Source of the DNA: Hoeflea sp. BAL378
Lineage (GTDB): Bacteria; Pseudomonadota; Alphaproteobacteria; Rhizobiales; Rhizobiaceae
Direction of reading: 5' to 3'
Assembly (NCBI RefSeq): GCF_000759435.1
Contig: NZ_JRJG01000010.1
Location: 1-64,000, forward strand
Length of the DNA stretch: 64,000 bases
Shown here: piece after piece, positions 52,081-61,525 of the stretch
Layout of the letters: every line of letters starts with the position of its first letter
Numbering within the stretch: the first letter of the stretch is position 1
Notes under the pieces: generated by a model
What the model was told of the DNA's origin: nothing
Databases searched by the model: none
Seen by the model: only the letters and a program-made list of their open reading frames with translations
Translations under genes and position numbers: made by a program

Positions 52081-53460
52081 ATGCTGCATGACGAAGACCT
52101 TGTTGCCGGATTGCGGGCCGTGGCGGGCGCCGGCGGAGTCGTCACCGGCGATCAGCTTTCCACCCGCTCCTGCGACCCCTTCCACCATGTCGCGCCGCGC
52201 GGGCCGGCCCTTGTCCGTCCGGCAAGCACGCGCGAACTGGCGGAGGTGGTCGGGCTCTGCGCCGCCAGAAAGCAGAAGATCGTCACCCATGGCGGCTGCA
52301 CCGGCGTCGCCGGCGGGGCCTATGCGGACGATGACGAGATCGTGGTCTCGCTCGAGCGCATGAACAGGATCGAGCACATCGACGCCACGGGCGGGTTTGC
52401 CATCGTCCAGGCGGGCTGCACGCTTCAGGCTCTCGATGATGCGCTGGAGCCGACCGGCACGTTCTATCCCGTCGATCTGGGCTCCCGCGGCACGGCCACC
52501 GTCGGCGGGACGCTGGCGACCAATGCCGGCGGCAATCGCGTCATCCGCTGGGGCATGACGCGCGCCAATGTGATGGGGATCGAGGCGGTGCTGGCGAACG
52601 GCACGGTGGTGACGTCGCTCAACAGCTTTCTCAAGAACAATTCCGGCTACGATCTCAAGCAGCACTTCATCGGCAGCGAGGGCACTCTCGGCATCATCAC
52701 CCGCGCGGTGCTGCGCCTGGCGGCGAGGCCAACCTCCCAGTCCGTGGCGTTTCTGTCCGTAGGCTCGTTCGGACAGCTCCTGCTCATTCTCGAACAGGCG
52801 CGAAGGTTGATGACGCTTTCCGCGTTCGAAGTGCTCTGGCAGGATCACTATGCGCTGGTTGCCGGCGATGGCGGCGACCGGCGGCCGGTCGCGCCCGACC
52901 AGCCCTTCTACGTCCTTGTCGAGACCATGGGCTTCGATGAGGTGAGGGACATGGAAGCGCTGGAGCGCTTCTTGGAACAGGTGGTCGCTGACGATTTGTG
53001 CGTTGAGGGCGTGTTGGCGCGGTCCCAGCGCGAGGTGGACGCGCTGTGGCGGGTGCGCGAGGCGTCCGACATCATCGTCCGCGACATGGCTCCCTTCATC
53101 TCCTTCGATGTCAGCGTCGACATCGCCGGCGCCGCCGCCTTTGCGGAGCGCGCGCGCCATGACCTGCGCGCCCGGTTTCCCGATGTCCGGACCGTCACCT
53201 TCGGCCATCTCGCGGACAACAATATCCATTTGGGCGTGCATGTCGGCGAGCGGACCCTGGAGCGGGAAGGCGAGATCGAAAAGCTGGTCTACGACGCGCT
53301 GAGCGCCTGTGGCGGCATGTTGACCGCCGAGCACGGCGTGGGCCGGGCGAAAAAGCCGTTCCTGAGCCAATTCCGGACTCCCGAGGAAATCGCCGCCATG
53401 CAGATGATCAAACACGCCTTCGACCCAGACCGGTTGCTCAACCGCAACGTCCTGATCTGA
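52081..53460 (+). CDS. FAD-linked 2-hydroxyacid dehydrogenase (GlcD/D2HGDH/D-lactate dehydrogenase family)
   Basis: 459 residues. VAO-type FAD-binding domain (RPASTRELAEVVGLC, THGGCTGVAGGAY, VDLGSRGTATVGGTLATNAGGNRVIRWG, GSEGTLGIITRAVLRL) and the C-terminal substrate domain with the metal-binding-like HLADNNIHLGVHV and TAEHGVGRAKKPFL. This pattern fits D-2-hydroxyglutarate/D-lactate-type dehydrogenases working without an Fe-S partner; no glcE/glcF genes are near. It would oxidise a D-2-hydroxy acid to the 2-oxo acid, perhaps the compound brought in by TRAP system 2, passing electrons to ETF or quinone. Confidence 0.9.
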   Translation: MLHDEDLVAGLRAVAGAGGVVTGDQLSTRSCDPFHHVAPRGPALVRPASTRELAEVVGLCAARKQKIVTHGGCTGVAGGAYADDDEIVVSLERMNRIEHIDATGGFAIVQAGCTLQALDDALEPTGTFYPVDLGSRGTATVGGTLATNAGGNRVIRWGMTRANVMGIEAVLANGTVVTSLNSFLKNNSGYDLKQHFIGSEGTLGIITRAVLRLAARPTSQSVAFLSVGSFGQLLLILEQARRLMTLSAFEVLWQDHYALVAGDGGDRRPVAPDQPFYVLVETMGFDEVRDMEALERFLEQVVADDLCVEGVLARSQREVDALWRVREASDIIVRDMAPFISFDVSVDIAGAAAFAERARHDLRARFPDVRTVTFGHLADNNIHLGVHVGERTLEREGEIEKLVYDALSACGGMLTAEHGVGRAKKPFLSQFRTPEEIAAMQMIKHAFDPDRLLNRNVLI

Positions 53461-53936
53461 CACGCGGCAGATCTGCCGGCTCACGATAGTTTCGCGGTGA
53501 ACGGTCGCGTGAGGCGTGTCACGACATCGCGAGATTCTTCTTGTGCGCGTGTCCGTGTTTTCACGTAAAAATGAATAATAACACGAAGAACCGCATATTT
53601 TTAGAAATTATATAAATCAAATTTGCAATTTTTATTTGCAGGTTAATAGATTTATGAAATCTAATACATAGTGTAATCTAGTTAAATTTTATTAGTTTAT
53701 ATTTAAATTGATTTTCCACTCCTATTCCGGCTTCGGAAGCTTCCGGTAGACCCGGCGCCAGCGTGGCAACAACTCTTAGCAAGACGAAACCCACGGCAAT
53801 GAAAAACCTGAGCTAATGCCCCCACCGGAACCGCGCGGGCCCGCGTCCGGGATGAATGCGCTCGCAGGCGTCCGATCGGGACGCAAGCGCGGGAGCCGTC
53901 ATCATCAAGGCATCGCCGAATTCAGGGAGTATCCTC
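53461..53936. other. Intergenic region with an AT-rich island
   Basis: About 475 bp. 53561-53716 is strikingly AT-rich against the GC-rich background. It contains the inverted repeats TAGATTT-ATG-AAATCTA (53647-53663) and TGCAA-N7-TTGCA (53624-53640) and many A/T tracts, suitable for a DNA-bending or silencing protein and for the promoter of the hydroxylase gene. Near the oxidase stop, CGGCAGATCTGCCG (53465-53478) is a perfect palindrome but has no T-run. Confidence 0.6.
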
Positions 53937-54896
53937 ATGCCGACTCTTGCCGTCCTGGTCGCGTTCGTGACCGCGAGCATCGTGTACGTGTACCGCTTCC
54001 GGGGCGAGGCCCGCTACGAAAGCCTGGGCGAGTATTTTCGCAAGGGATGGCCGATATTTACGCCGCTGAACTGCCTGTTGTACATGACGACGCTGCGGCG
54101 CGGCTCGAAGCCCATTCTCGACCCGGCCGATTTTCCGGAACTCGACCTCTTGCGCCAGAACTGGCAGACGATACGCGATGAAGGCATGGAACTGCTGCGG
54201 CAGGACTCTTTGGACGCCGCGAAAAAGCCGGGTTCGGCCGGGACCTACGACGTCGGCTTCCGGACCTTCTTCAAATACGGCTGGAGCCGGTTCTACATCA
54301 AATGGTACGGATACACCCATCACTCGGCTCAGCGCCTGTGCCCCAGGACGGTCGAGATCCTCCGGAAGGTTCCGTCGGTGGAGGGAGCGATGTTTGCCTA
54401 TCTCCCCGAAGGCGGCCGGTTGAGCCGGCACGCCGATCCGATCGCCGTGTCGCTGCGCTACCATCTCGGTCTCGCCACGCCCAACTCCGACGCCTGCTTC
54501 ATCAATGTGGACGGCCGCAACCAGAGTTGGCGCGACGGGGAGGTTCTCCTGTTCGACGAGACCTATCTCCACTTCGTGCGCAACGAGTCCGAGTCCGGCC
54601 GGCTCATCCTGATGTGCGACGTCAAGCGGCCCTTGAATCCCTTGGGGCGGGTGGTCAACTTTTTCTACAAGGGGCTGACCCGCGCCACGGTGGTCCCCAA
54701 TACGCCGGAAGACCGTCGCGGCCTGGCCAACCGGGTCTTTGCCGGGCTCGCGCCGGTGCTGGCTCGCAGCAAGGCATTGAAATCGACGAACAGGCCCATC
54801 TACCGCCTCGTCAAATGGTCCGTGAACATCCTGCTCGGGGTGTTGCTGCTGGTGTTGGCCGCAGCCGTGGGGCAGGTGCTGGGCCGGCTTGTCTGA
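53937..54896 (+). CDS. Aspartyl/asparaginyl beta-hydroxylase family protein, LpxO-like
   Basis: 319 residues. One membrane helix at each end (residues about 2-20 and 293-315) around an Fe(II)/2-oxoglutarate dioxygenase domain. Metal and cosubstrate residues are visible: His165 and Asp167 in SRHADPIAVSLRYHLGL, His212 in DETYLHFVRNES and Arg222. The retained HxD and the two-helix layout resemble LpxO, the inner-membrane enzyme that adds 2-hydroxyl groups to lipid A acyl chains. That role would fit the envelope genes that follow; another acyl substrate is possible. ATG 53937 follows AGGGAG; the frame is open to 53856. Confidence 0.83.
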   Translation: MPTLAVLVAFVTASIVYVYRFRGEARYESLGEYFRKGWPIFTPLNCLLYMTTLRRGSKPILDPADFPELDLLRQNWQTIRDEGMELLRQDSLDAAKKPGSAGTYDVGFRTFFKYGWSRFYIKWYGYTHHSAQRLCPRTVEILRKVPSVEGAMFAYLPEGGRLSRHADPIAVSLRYHLGLATPNSDACFINVDGRNQSWRDGEVLLFDETYLHFVRNESESGRLILMCDVKRPLNPLGRVVNFFYKGLTRATVVPNTPEDRRGLANRVFAGLAPVLARSKALKSTNRPIYRLVKWSVNILLGVLLLVLAAAVGQVLGRLV

Positions 54897-55660
54897 AGCC
54901 CTGCGGGGAATGCCGGAAGCGCAGTCCCCGCACGATGTCCCCGTCGATCACGGCTCCCGCATCCATCGGACATCCGGGAGGGAACAGCCAGGGTCAGGGC
55001 ACGGCCAATCCCTGCAGCCCTGGACGACATGACCCCGTTGGACACCCCTTTTTCTTCCGTTCCTGGGGCGCCAACGGCGCCATGGTCGGTCTCTTCCTAT
55101 ATTCTTGTCGGCGTTAGACAGCTCCGCCTGATCCAGGATCTGGCTGGATTTCCTGTCCTGTTGCGTGGTCGGGCGAGGCGACGAAGGTCCACGGCGTCAT
55201 CTGACTGCCGGGCGCCGCTGAGATCCGATCGGCGTGACAGCCGGCCGAAGGCGCCGCGGATTCCAACTCCTGCGCCTGCCTTGTATCCAGCACCAATCAA
55301 TGCGGAACAGCGGCTCGAGCGCATTGAATGACGGCTTCGCACAGGGGAAGAAGGAACAGGGCCTGTCGGATCGCGCGGGCGATGATGCCGCCGGGAGTGT
55401 CCGGGGAGGGGACCTTCAAAGGGCAGACCGTGCCATAGTGATCGTCGGTGCCGCTCGGATCGATGGTGGCGGGCGGCCTGCACCGCCAGTTCTCGCGACC
55501 GCCCGCAAGCAACGCCGGCCTGGCCGTCGTGGTGGCCTTGAGAGAACCCCGGCCGGAACCGCGTGCCGAATGTCGTGCGCGTGGCTGGCGATCAAAAGAT
55601 CGCCTTGTCGCGCTCGACGGAGCGGAATGACCCGGAGGCGAAACCGCGGAGGATCGGTCC
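54897..55660. other. Intergenic region, no gene recognised
   Basis: About 760 bp between the hydroxylase and the end of the RND efflux gene. Several open frames exist on both strands but all have Arg/Ser/Pro/Gly-rich, low-structure composition and none resembles a family I know. It may hold remnants of a lost gene, but I see no alignable motif, repeat or terminator with a T-run. Confidence 0.4.
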
Positions 55661-58600
55661 TCAGGCGGGCTGCTGCTCCGGCACTCGTCCGCCGAAGGGC
55701 CGTTTGAGAAGCAGCAGGAAGTCGTCGACAAAGGTGAAGATGACGGGAATGACCACGAGGCTGAGGACCGTCGAGGTCAGCAGCCCGCCGATGACGACGA
55801 TCGCCATGGGTTGCCGGAAGCTCGAATCGCCGCCGCTCAGGCTCAGGGCCACCGGCAGCATGCCGCCGCCCATCGCGATCGTCGTCATCACGATCGGGCG
55901 GGCCCGCTTGTGGCAGGCGTCGACGAGGGCCTCGAAGCGCGAAAGACCGGCGCGCCGGGACATGATCGCGTATTCGACCAAGAGGATCGAATTCTTCGTC
56001 ACCACGCCCATCAACATAAGAAGTCCGATCACCACCGGCATGGAGAAGCTGGTGCCGGTCAGCACCAGCGGCAGCAGGGCGCCTCCCAGCGACAGCGGAA
56101 GCGCCATCAGGATGGTCAGCGGCTGGAGGAAGTCATGGAAGAGCAGGACCAGCACGGCATAGATGCAGAAGACGCCGATGGCCATGGCGATGGCGAAATT
56201 GTCGAAAAGCTCCGAACTGCGCTCCAGTTCACCCTGTTCGACAAGCCTGACTGTCTCCGGCAGGGCTTCAAGGGCGGGCAATGCCAGCGCTTCGCCATAG
56301 ACCTCGCCGAGAATGCGTCCGTTGAGTTCGACCGACAGTGTAACATTGCGCGAACGATCGATGCGGCTGATCTCCGACGGGCTGCTGCCGACGCGGAGCT
56401 CGGCGATCGAGCCGAGGTCGACGCTGCCTCGGGCGCCGGCAACGCGAAGGCCGGCGATGTCATCAAGCGTCGACCGGTTGTCGGGATCGAACCGGACGCG
56501 GATCGAGAGCTGGCGCTGTGGCAGATTGAGCTTGGCGAGCGCGGGGGAATAGTCGCCGCTCGTCGCCACGCGCACCGCCTCGGAGATCTGGTTGACCGTC
56601 ACGCCAAGGGCTGCGGCGCGGTCGAGGTCCGGAATGATCTGGATCTCCGGCGCCTGCAGCGAGGCGCTGGACGTCACCGCGCCGATGCCTTCCAGGCTGC
56701 GCAGTTGCGTTTCGAGCGCCTCGGAGGCCTGGTCAAGTGCGTTGGAATCGTCGCTGGCGAGGGTGATGTCCAGCGTCGTTCCGTTGCCGCCCGCGCCAAC
56801 CTCCACCATGACGCCGGGAAGAACGGTCAGCGCCTGCCGGATATCGTTCTCGATTTCGGCCTGCTTGCGGCTGCGCTCGCCGAGCTTCACCAGATCGACG
56901 ACGAGCGAGGCGGTGGCTGAATTGGCCGTCGTCGAGGAATCGAGCAGATCGCCCGATGTCGCGCTTCCGACGGAGGCAAACACGCCCGAGATGTCGGGCA
57001 GGCCGGAAATGATATCGGTGGCGCGCCGCGTCATCGCATCGGTCTGTTCGAGCGTGGTGCCGGGCTGCAGCGTCAGCGTCACCTGCGTCTGCGAGTCGTC
57101 CGACGGCGGCAGGAAGCCGGTGCTGAGCATGGTCATCGTCGACAGCGAGAGCCCGAGAAAGATGCAGACGCCGAGAATGGTCGGTTTGCGATGAGACAGG
57201 CACGTCCGGACCAGCGACATATAGGCCAGCATGATCCAGCCGTCCTTTGTCTCGACGGGATGCGGCTTCATCAAATAGGCGGCCATCATCGGCGTCAGCA
57301 GGCGCGCGACTACCAGGGAGGCGAGCACCGCAACGGCGGCCGTCACTCCGAACTGGCGAAAGATGAGACCCGGGATGCCGGTCATGAAGGCGGTCGGCAG
57401 AAACACGGCGACGAGCGTCAGCGTGGTTGCGATGACGGCAAGGCCGATCTCGTCGGCAGCTTCGAGCGCCGCCTCCTTGGGCGGTTTTCCCATCTGCAGG
57501 TGGCGGGCAATGTTTTCTATCTCGACGATCGCATCGTCGATGAGAATGCCGACCACGAGCGAGAGCGCGAGCAGCGTGACCGTGTTGAGGCTGAAATCCG
57601 CCAGGTACATGACAAGGAAGGTCGGGATCACCGAGAGCGGCAGGGCCACCGCTGACAGCAAGGTCGCCCGCCAGTCGCGCAGGAAGAGCCAGACCACCAC
57701 GACGGCGAGAAACGCGCCTTCATAGAGCATGTTCATGGAGCCGTTGTAGTTTTCGATGATGGGGCCCACCGTGCTGTAGGCCTCGACGATCTCGACATCG
57801 GGATTGGCGGCGGCCAGTTCCTGCATGGCTGCGGCGACGCCCGTCGCCACGGCCGTATCCGAAAAGCCGTTTGACCGCTTCACCAGTGCTGCGATCACCG
57901 GCTCGCCGTCGAGATAGGCGATCGACGTCCTCTCGGCATGGCTGTCCGTCACCGTGCCGATGTCGTCCAGCCGCACCAGCGCGCCGCCCGGAAGCGGTAT
58001 GGCGAGCGCCTCCAGCTCCTCGATCGAGGACACCGCGCCCAGCGTGCGGATTGCCTGCTTGCCGCCGCCAATTTCGGCGCGACCGCCCGAGGTGTCCGAC
58101 TGCACCGATTTCAGTTGCGAGGAAACGGTTGCGGCGCTGAGACCCAGCGCGCCCATGATCTGCGGATTGAGGTCGACATGAACTTCCCGATTGATTCCGC
58201 CGATGCGGCTGACCTCTCCGACGCCGGATACGGAGAGGAGGGCTTTCGTCATGTCGTTGTCGACGAACCAGGAGAGTTCGGTCTCGTTGAAGCGCTTGGA
58301 GCGCAACGCGTAGGTCACGAGAGGCGAGGCCTGCACCGAAATCTTGGTCACGCCCGGCGTCCGCATGCCTGCGGGAAGCTCGCCGCTGGCGCTGTCGACA
58401 GCATTGCGCACCTCGTTCAGCGCTTCCTCGCTGTCCTTGCCTAGCTTAAACGACACATTGATGCTCACCGACCCGTCGGTGATCGTCGTCGTGATGTGGT
58501 CGAGGGGGCTGAGCGAGGCGAGCCTGTCCTCGATCTTGCGCGCCACCTCCGTTTCAAGCTGGGCCGGTGCGGCCCCTTCGAGCGTGGCGCTGATCTGTAT

Positions 58601-58732
58601 CGTTGGCAGGACCATGTCCGGAAAATTCTGGACCGCAAGCCGGTCGAAGGCGAGCAGGCCACCGACGCTGAGCAGGATGAACAGGAGGATGGCGGGAACC
58701 GGATTGCGGATGGACCAGGCGGAGAAGTTCAT
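55661..58732 (-). CDS. RND efflux transporter, inner-membrane permease (AcrB/MexF-type)
   Basis: 1023 residues, full length for the hydrophobe/amphiphile exporters. NFSAWSIRNPVPAILLFILLSVGG in helix 1, then the large periplasmic loop, and the proton relay is intact: the Asp pair in GILIDDAIVEIENIARHL (residues 399-400) and the Lys in GVVTKNSILLVEYAI. DRLAVQNFPDMVLPTIQISATLEGAAPAQLE opens the first porter domain. Exports drugs, lipophilic acids or toxic intermediates, driven by protons. Last of a three-gene operon; its ATG overlaps the stop of the adaptor gene (ATGA). Confidence 0.95.
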   Translation of the reverse strand: MNFSAWSIRNPVPAILLFILLSVGGLLAFDRLAVQNFPDMVLPTIQISATLEGAAPAQLETEVARKIEDRLASLSPLDHITTTITDGSVSINVSFKLGKDSEEALNEVRNAVDSASGELPAGMRTPGVTKISVQASPLVTYALRSKRFNETELSWFVDNDMTKALLSVSGVGEVSRIGGINREVHVDLNPQIMGALGLSAATVSSQLKSVQSDTSGGRAEIGGGKQAIRTLGAVSSIEELEALAIPLPGGALVRLDDIGTVTDSHAERTSIAYLDGEPVIAALVKRSNGFSDTAVATGVAAAMQELAAANPDVEIVEAYSTVGPIIENYNGSMNMLYEGAFLAVVVVWLFLRDWRATLLSAVALPLSVIPTFLVMYLADFSLNTVTLLALSLVVGILIDDAIVEIENIARHLQMGKPPKEAALEAADEIGLAVIATTLTLVAVFLPTAFMTGIPGLIFRQFGVTAAVAVLASLVVARLLTPMMAAYLMKPHPVETKDGWIMLAYMSLVRTCLSHRKPTILGVCIFLGLSLSTMTMLSTGFLPPSDDSQTQVTLTLQPGTTLEQTDAMTRRATDIISGLPDISGVFASVGSATSGDLLDSSTTANSATASLVVDLVKLGERSRKQAEIENDIRQALTVLPGVMVEVGAGGNGTTLDITLASDDSNALDQASEALETQLRSLEGIGAVTSSASLQAPEIQIIPDLDRAAALGVTVNQISEAVRVATSGDYSPALAKLNLPQRQLSIRVRFDPDNRSTLDDIAGLRVAGARGSVDLGSIAELRVGSSPSEISRIDRSRNVTLSVELNGRILGEVYGEALALPALEALPETVRLVEQGELERSSELFDNFAIAMAIGVFCIYAVLVLLFHDFLQPLTILMALPLSLGGALLPLVLTGTSFSMPVVIGLLMLMGVVTKNSILLVEYAIMSRRAGLSRFEALVDACHKRARPIVMTTIAMGGGMLPVALSLSGGDSSFRQPMAIVVIGGLLTSTVLSLVVIPVIFTFVDDFLLLLKRPFGGRVPEQQPA

Positions 58733-59826
58733 GGCGTTTTGTCTTTCAGTTGGACGAGCGCTGCCTGCTCGACCCGAACAAGGGCATCGTCAGAAAGGAA
58801 GGCGCCGCCGGCCATGACCACTTCGGCCAAGGGGTCGAGGCCAGCAGTGATCTCGACCTCGCCGCCGTTGCGGCGGCCCGTCTCCACACGGACGCGGGAT
58901 GCGCGGTTGTCCGCATCCACGGTGAAGACGTAGGCGATGCCGTCGCGCATGACGATCGCGGTCTCGGGGACGGTGAGAGCCATGGTGGTTTCCAGCTCGA
59001 TCTGGCCGGTGACGTAAAGACCGGTCGGCGGGTTCGCCTCCGCGGGCAGCGAGACATAGGCAATCACCCGGCCGGTATCGGTGCTGACCGTCGGTCCGAC
59101 GAGCCGGACCGTGCCGGTGACGCGACGGTCATCCGGACCGATGATCGTCGCTGTCAGCCCCTCTTCGATGCGCGAGAAATGCCGTGCCGACACCTCCGCC
59201 TGCCATTCGACGCGCTGCTGGCGCAGCAGGCGGAACAGCTCGGCGCCGGAGGACACCACGGCGCCAAGCTGTGCTGAACGGGACGTGATCAGCCCGTCGT
59301 CGGCCGCTGCGATGGTGGTCTGGCCGAGTTTGATTTTCTGGCTTTCAAGCGCGGCTTCGGCGGAGTCGACGCCTGCAATCGCCGTTTGTTCGGCGATCAG
59401 ATATTCATTGATCTTCTCGTCCGAGAGCGCGCCGCCCTTTTCGATGCTGCGCACCCTGTCGGCATTGGCTTTCGCCTTGGCCAGGTCGGCCTTGGCGGTG
59501 GCGAGCGCGGCTTCTTCCTTTCGGACATCGGCACGAACGGACTCGTCGGCAAACCGCGCGAGAGGCTGGCCCTTTGAAACGATGGAGCCGACGTCCGCAA
59601 GGACTTCCGTTATGCGCAAGCCGCTGATTTCAGCCGCTATGATCGATTCATGCCAGGGCTTGAGCCAGCCGCTGGCCGGTACGGTTTCGGGCCATTGGCG
59701 CTCTGCCGGTTGGGTCAGGGCGACGGTCAGCGATGCGGCCTCTCGCTGCTGCGCAAGGGCGGGATCCGCGACCGACAAAAGCAAGGTGTTCAGCAGAAGA
59801 GCCGATAAAAGGGGAGTTGATCGCAT
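58729..59826 (-). CDS. RND efflux periplasmic adaptor (membrane fusion protein)
   Basis: 365 residues. A signal peptide is present (MRSTPLLSALLLNTLLLSVADPALA). The barrel-sandwich halves are SGWLKPWHESIIAAEISGLRITEVLADVGSIVSKGQPLARF and KLGQTTIAAADDGLITSRSAQLGAVVSSGAELF, separated by an alpha-hairpin of about 70 residues rich in Ala/Lys/Glu (coiled coil). Beta-barrel and membrane-proximal domains follow. No lipobox, so anchored by other means or soluble. Bridges the RND pump to the outer-membrane factor; coupled by overlaps on both sides (TGATG and ATGA). Confidence 0.93.
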   Translation of the reverse strand: MRSTPLLSALLLNTLLLSVADPALAQQREAASLTVALTQPAERQWPETVPASGWLKPWHESIIAAEISGLRITEVLADVGSIVSKGQPLARFADESVRADVRKEEAALATAKADLAKAKANADRVRSIEKGGALSDEKINEYLIAEQTAIAGVDSAEAALESQKIKLGQTTIAAADDGLITSRSAQLGAVVSSGAELFRLLRQQRVEWQAEVSARHFSRIEEGLTATIIGPDDRRVTGTVRLVGPTVSTDTGRVIAYVSLPAEANPPTGLYVTGQIELETTMALTVPETAIVMRDGIAYVFTVDADNRASRVRVETGRRNGGEVEITAGLDPLAEVVMAGGAFLSDDALVRVEQAALVQLKDKTP

Positions 59827-61286
59827 CAGGTCCGGTTTCCTTTGGCTACCTGTGGAAGGGGCATCGGCGAGACGGCATCCGCATCCCAGCCGCCGCCGAG
59901 CGCCTTGTAGAGCGCAATCCAGTAGCGCACTGTTTCGCGGCGGATTTCGATGAGGGACACCTCGGCCGAATGGGCCGAGCGCCGGGCGTCCTCGCGCTCG
60001 AGCAGACTTGCCCCGCCGGCCTTCCAGTTTGAATCCACCGTGTCGAAGTAGAGACGGTAATTGCGCGCCGCGCTGGCGGCGTCGCCGATCCGCGATCGCG
60101 CGCTGTCGATCCGCACCAGTGCCGTCTCGACTTCGGAAACCGCGGTCAGTACCCCGGATCTGTAGTTCGCTGCTGCCGCGTCATAGGCGCCTGCGGCGCC
60201 TTTGACGGTCGCACGGCGCGCGCCGCCGTCGAGAAGCGGGATCGAAAGCGCAGGACCGAAAGACCAGGGCGCCGAGGTTCCCGCCAGCGAGGACCCGCTG
60301 ATCTGCAGCGTCCCGCCGAGACTGAGGCTCGGATAGAGATCGGCTTTCGCGGCCCCGAATTCGGCCATCGCCGCTGCGACTTCCAGTTCGAGCGCGTTGA
60401 TGTCGGGACGCTGCCGCAGCACCTCCGCCGGCACGGACGTCAATTTGAGCGCCTTGGGCTGCGGTATGCTCGCCTTGCCCTTCTTGAGAAGGGACCGCAC
60501 GAAAGGCTCGTCGCCGCCGGTCAGCCGCGCAAGCGACTTGACCAGGATCTCGCATTCGGCGCGCTGGGCGGTCAATGTCGACGCCGAGGAGGCGGTGCTC
60601 GCCCGTGTCAGCGCAACTTCGCCGCTGGATTTGAAGCCCGAACTTGCGGCCGTTTCCGTCGCCCGCATGGTTTCGCGCTGGGAGGTGACTTCAGCGGCAT
60701 AGGCTCTCTCCAATTGCCGGCAGGCGCGGAACTGGACGTAGTGATCCGCCACTTCTGCAGCGAGCGAGACGCGCGCGGCGTGCCAATCCGCAAACCTTTC
60801 ATCGACCCGAATCCGCGCTGCCTCATTCCTGTGGCGCAACTTTCCGAACAGATCGATCTCCCAGGACGCATCAAGTGTGCCCGCACTCGTCGTGGACGCC
60901 GCAAGCCGGTTGGACGCATCGCCGCCCGTCCCCGATCGCTTCAGGGATGCCGCGCCGTCGAGCGTCGGAATTCGGTGAGACTGGGCCGACTGGAGAGCGG
61001 CGCGTGCCCTCTCGATCTCCGCGGCGGCAACGTCCAGATCGGGGCTCTTGGCCTGCGCCTCCGCAATCAGGGCGGTCAGCGACGGATCATCAAAGGTCGA
61101 CCACCAGGACACGAGTTCGCTGGTTTCCCCGCCATGCGGCAGGGTCGCGTGCCAGACTTCGGCGATCTTCGCCTCATGGGAGCGGAGACCGGCGACGGTG
61201 GTGCAGCCCGAGACGAGCAGGCAGGCCACAACGCTTCCGATGGTGATGATTTTCCGACAGGCCAGATATTCATGTGTCTTTCGCAT
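59826..61286 (-). CDS. RND efflux outer-membrane factor lipoprotein (NodT family)
   Basis: 486 residues. Lipoprotein signal peptide ending LLVSGCTT (Cys28 as acylation site), then the TolC-fold repeats: SWWSTFDDPSLTALIAEAQAKSPDLDVAAAEIERARAALQ, DASWEIDLFGKLRHRNEAA, and the C-terminal ALSIPLLDGGARRATVKGA and YRLYFDTVDSNWKAGGASLLE. NodT-type outer-membrane channel for the pump. First gene of the operon; ATG 61286. The stop shares bases with the adaptor start (TGATG). No pump regulator gene is adjacent. Confidence 0.93.
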   Translation of the reverse strand: MRKTHEYLACRKIITIGSVVACLLVSGCTTVAGLRSHEAKIAEVWHATLPHGGETSELVSWWSTFDDPSLTALIAEAQAKSPDLDVAAAEIERARAALQSAQSHRIPTLDGAASLKRSGTGGDASNRLAASTTSAGTLDASWEIDLFGKLRHRNEAARIRVDERFADWHAARVSLAAEVADHYVQFRACRQLERAYAAEVTSQRETMRATETAASSGFKSSGEVALTRASTASSASTLTAQRAECEILVKSLARLTGGDEPFVRSLLKKGKASIPQPKALKLTSVPAEVLRQRPDINALELEVAAAMAEFGAAKADLYPSLSLGGTLQISGSSLAGTSAPWSFGPALSIPLLDGGARRATVKGAAGAYDAAAANYRSGVLTAVSEVETALVRIDSARSRIGDAASAARNYRLYFDTVDSNWKAGGASLLEREDARRSAHSAEVSLIEIRRETVRYWIALYKALGGGWDADAVSPMPLPQVAKGNRT

Positions 61287-61525
61287 TCCGCAGTTCGTAC
61301 ACGCGGAGTGGCGGAACGTGTGTGTCGTAGGGTCAAGCTAGGTTAAGTTAGATTAAGGGACAACCGAAGCGCTCCGGCATCCGCCGCTCCCGAGAGGACT
61401 GGGATCCTCCGGGGGCGGCCGCGATGCGGTGGTCACGGGATGTCTCGGTCCCGGCTCGAGCCAATCTCACCCTACGCAAAGTGACCCGGCCGCATGGGCT
61501 GATGGCCTTCAGGCGGGAGCCGGCG

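Noticed and set aside
53465-53478. Palindrome CGGCAGATCTGCCG after the FAD oxidase as a terminator
   Set aside because: Stem of five pairs around GATC without a following T-run; could be chance or a protein site.
54897-55660. Possible gene remnants in the gap before the RND gene
   Set aside because: Several frames were read on both strands; none showed a motif that could be tied to a family.
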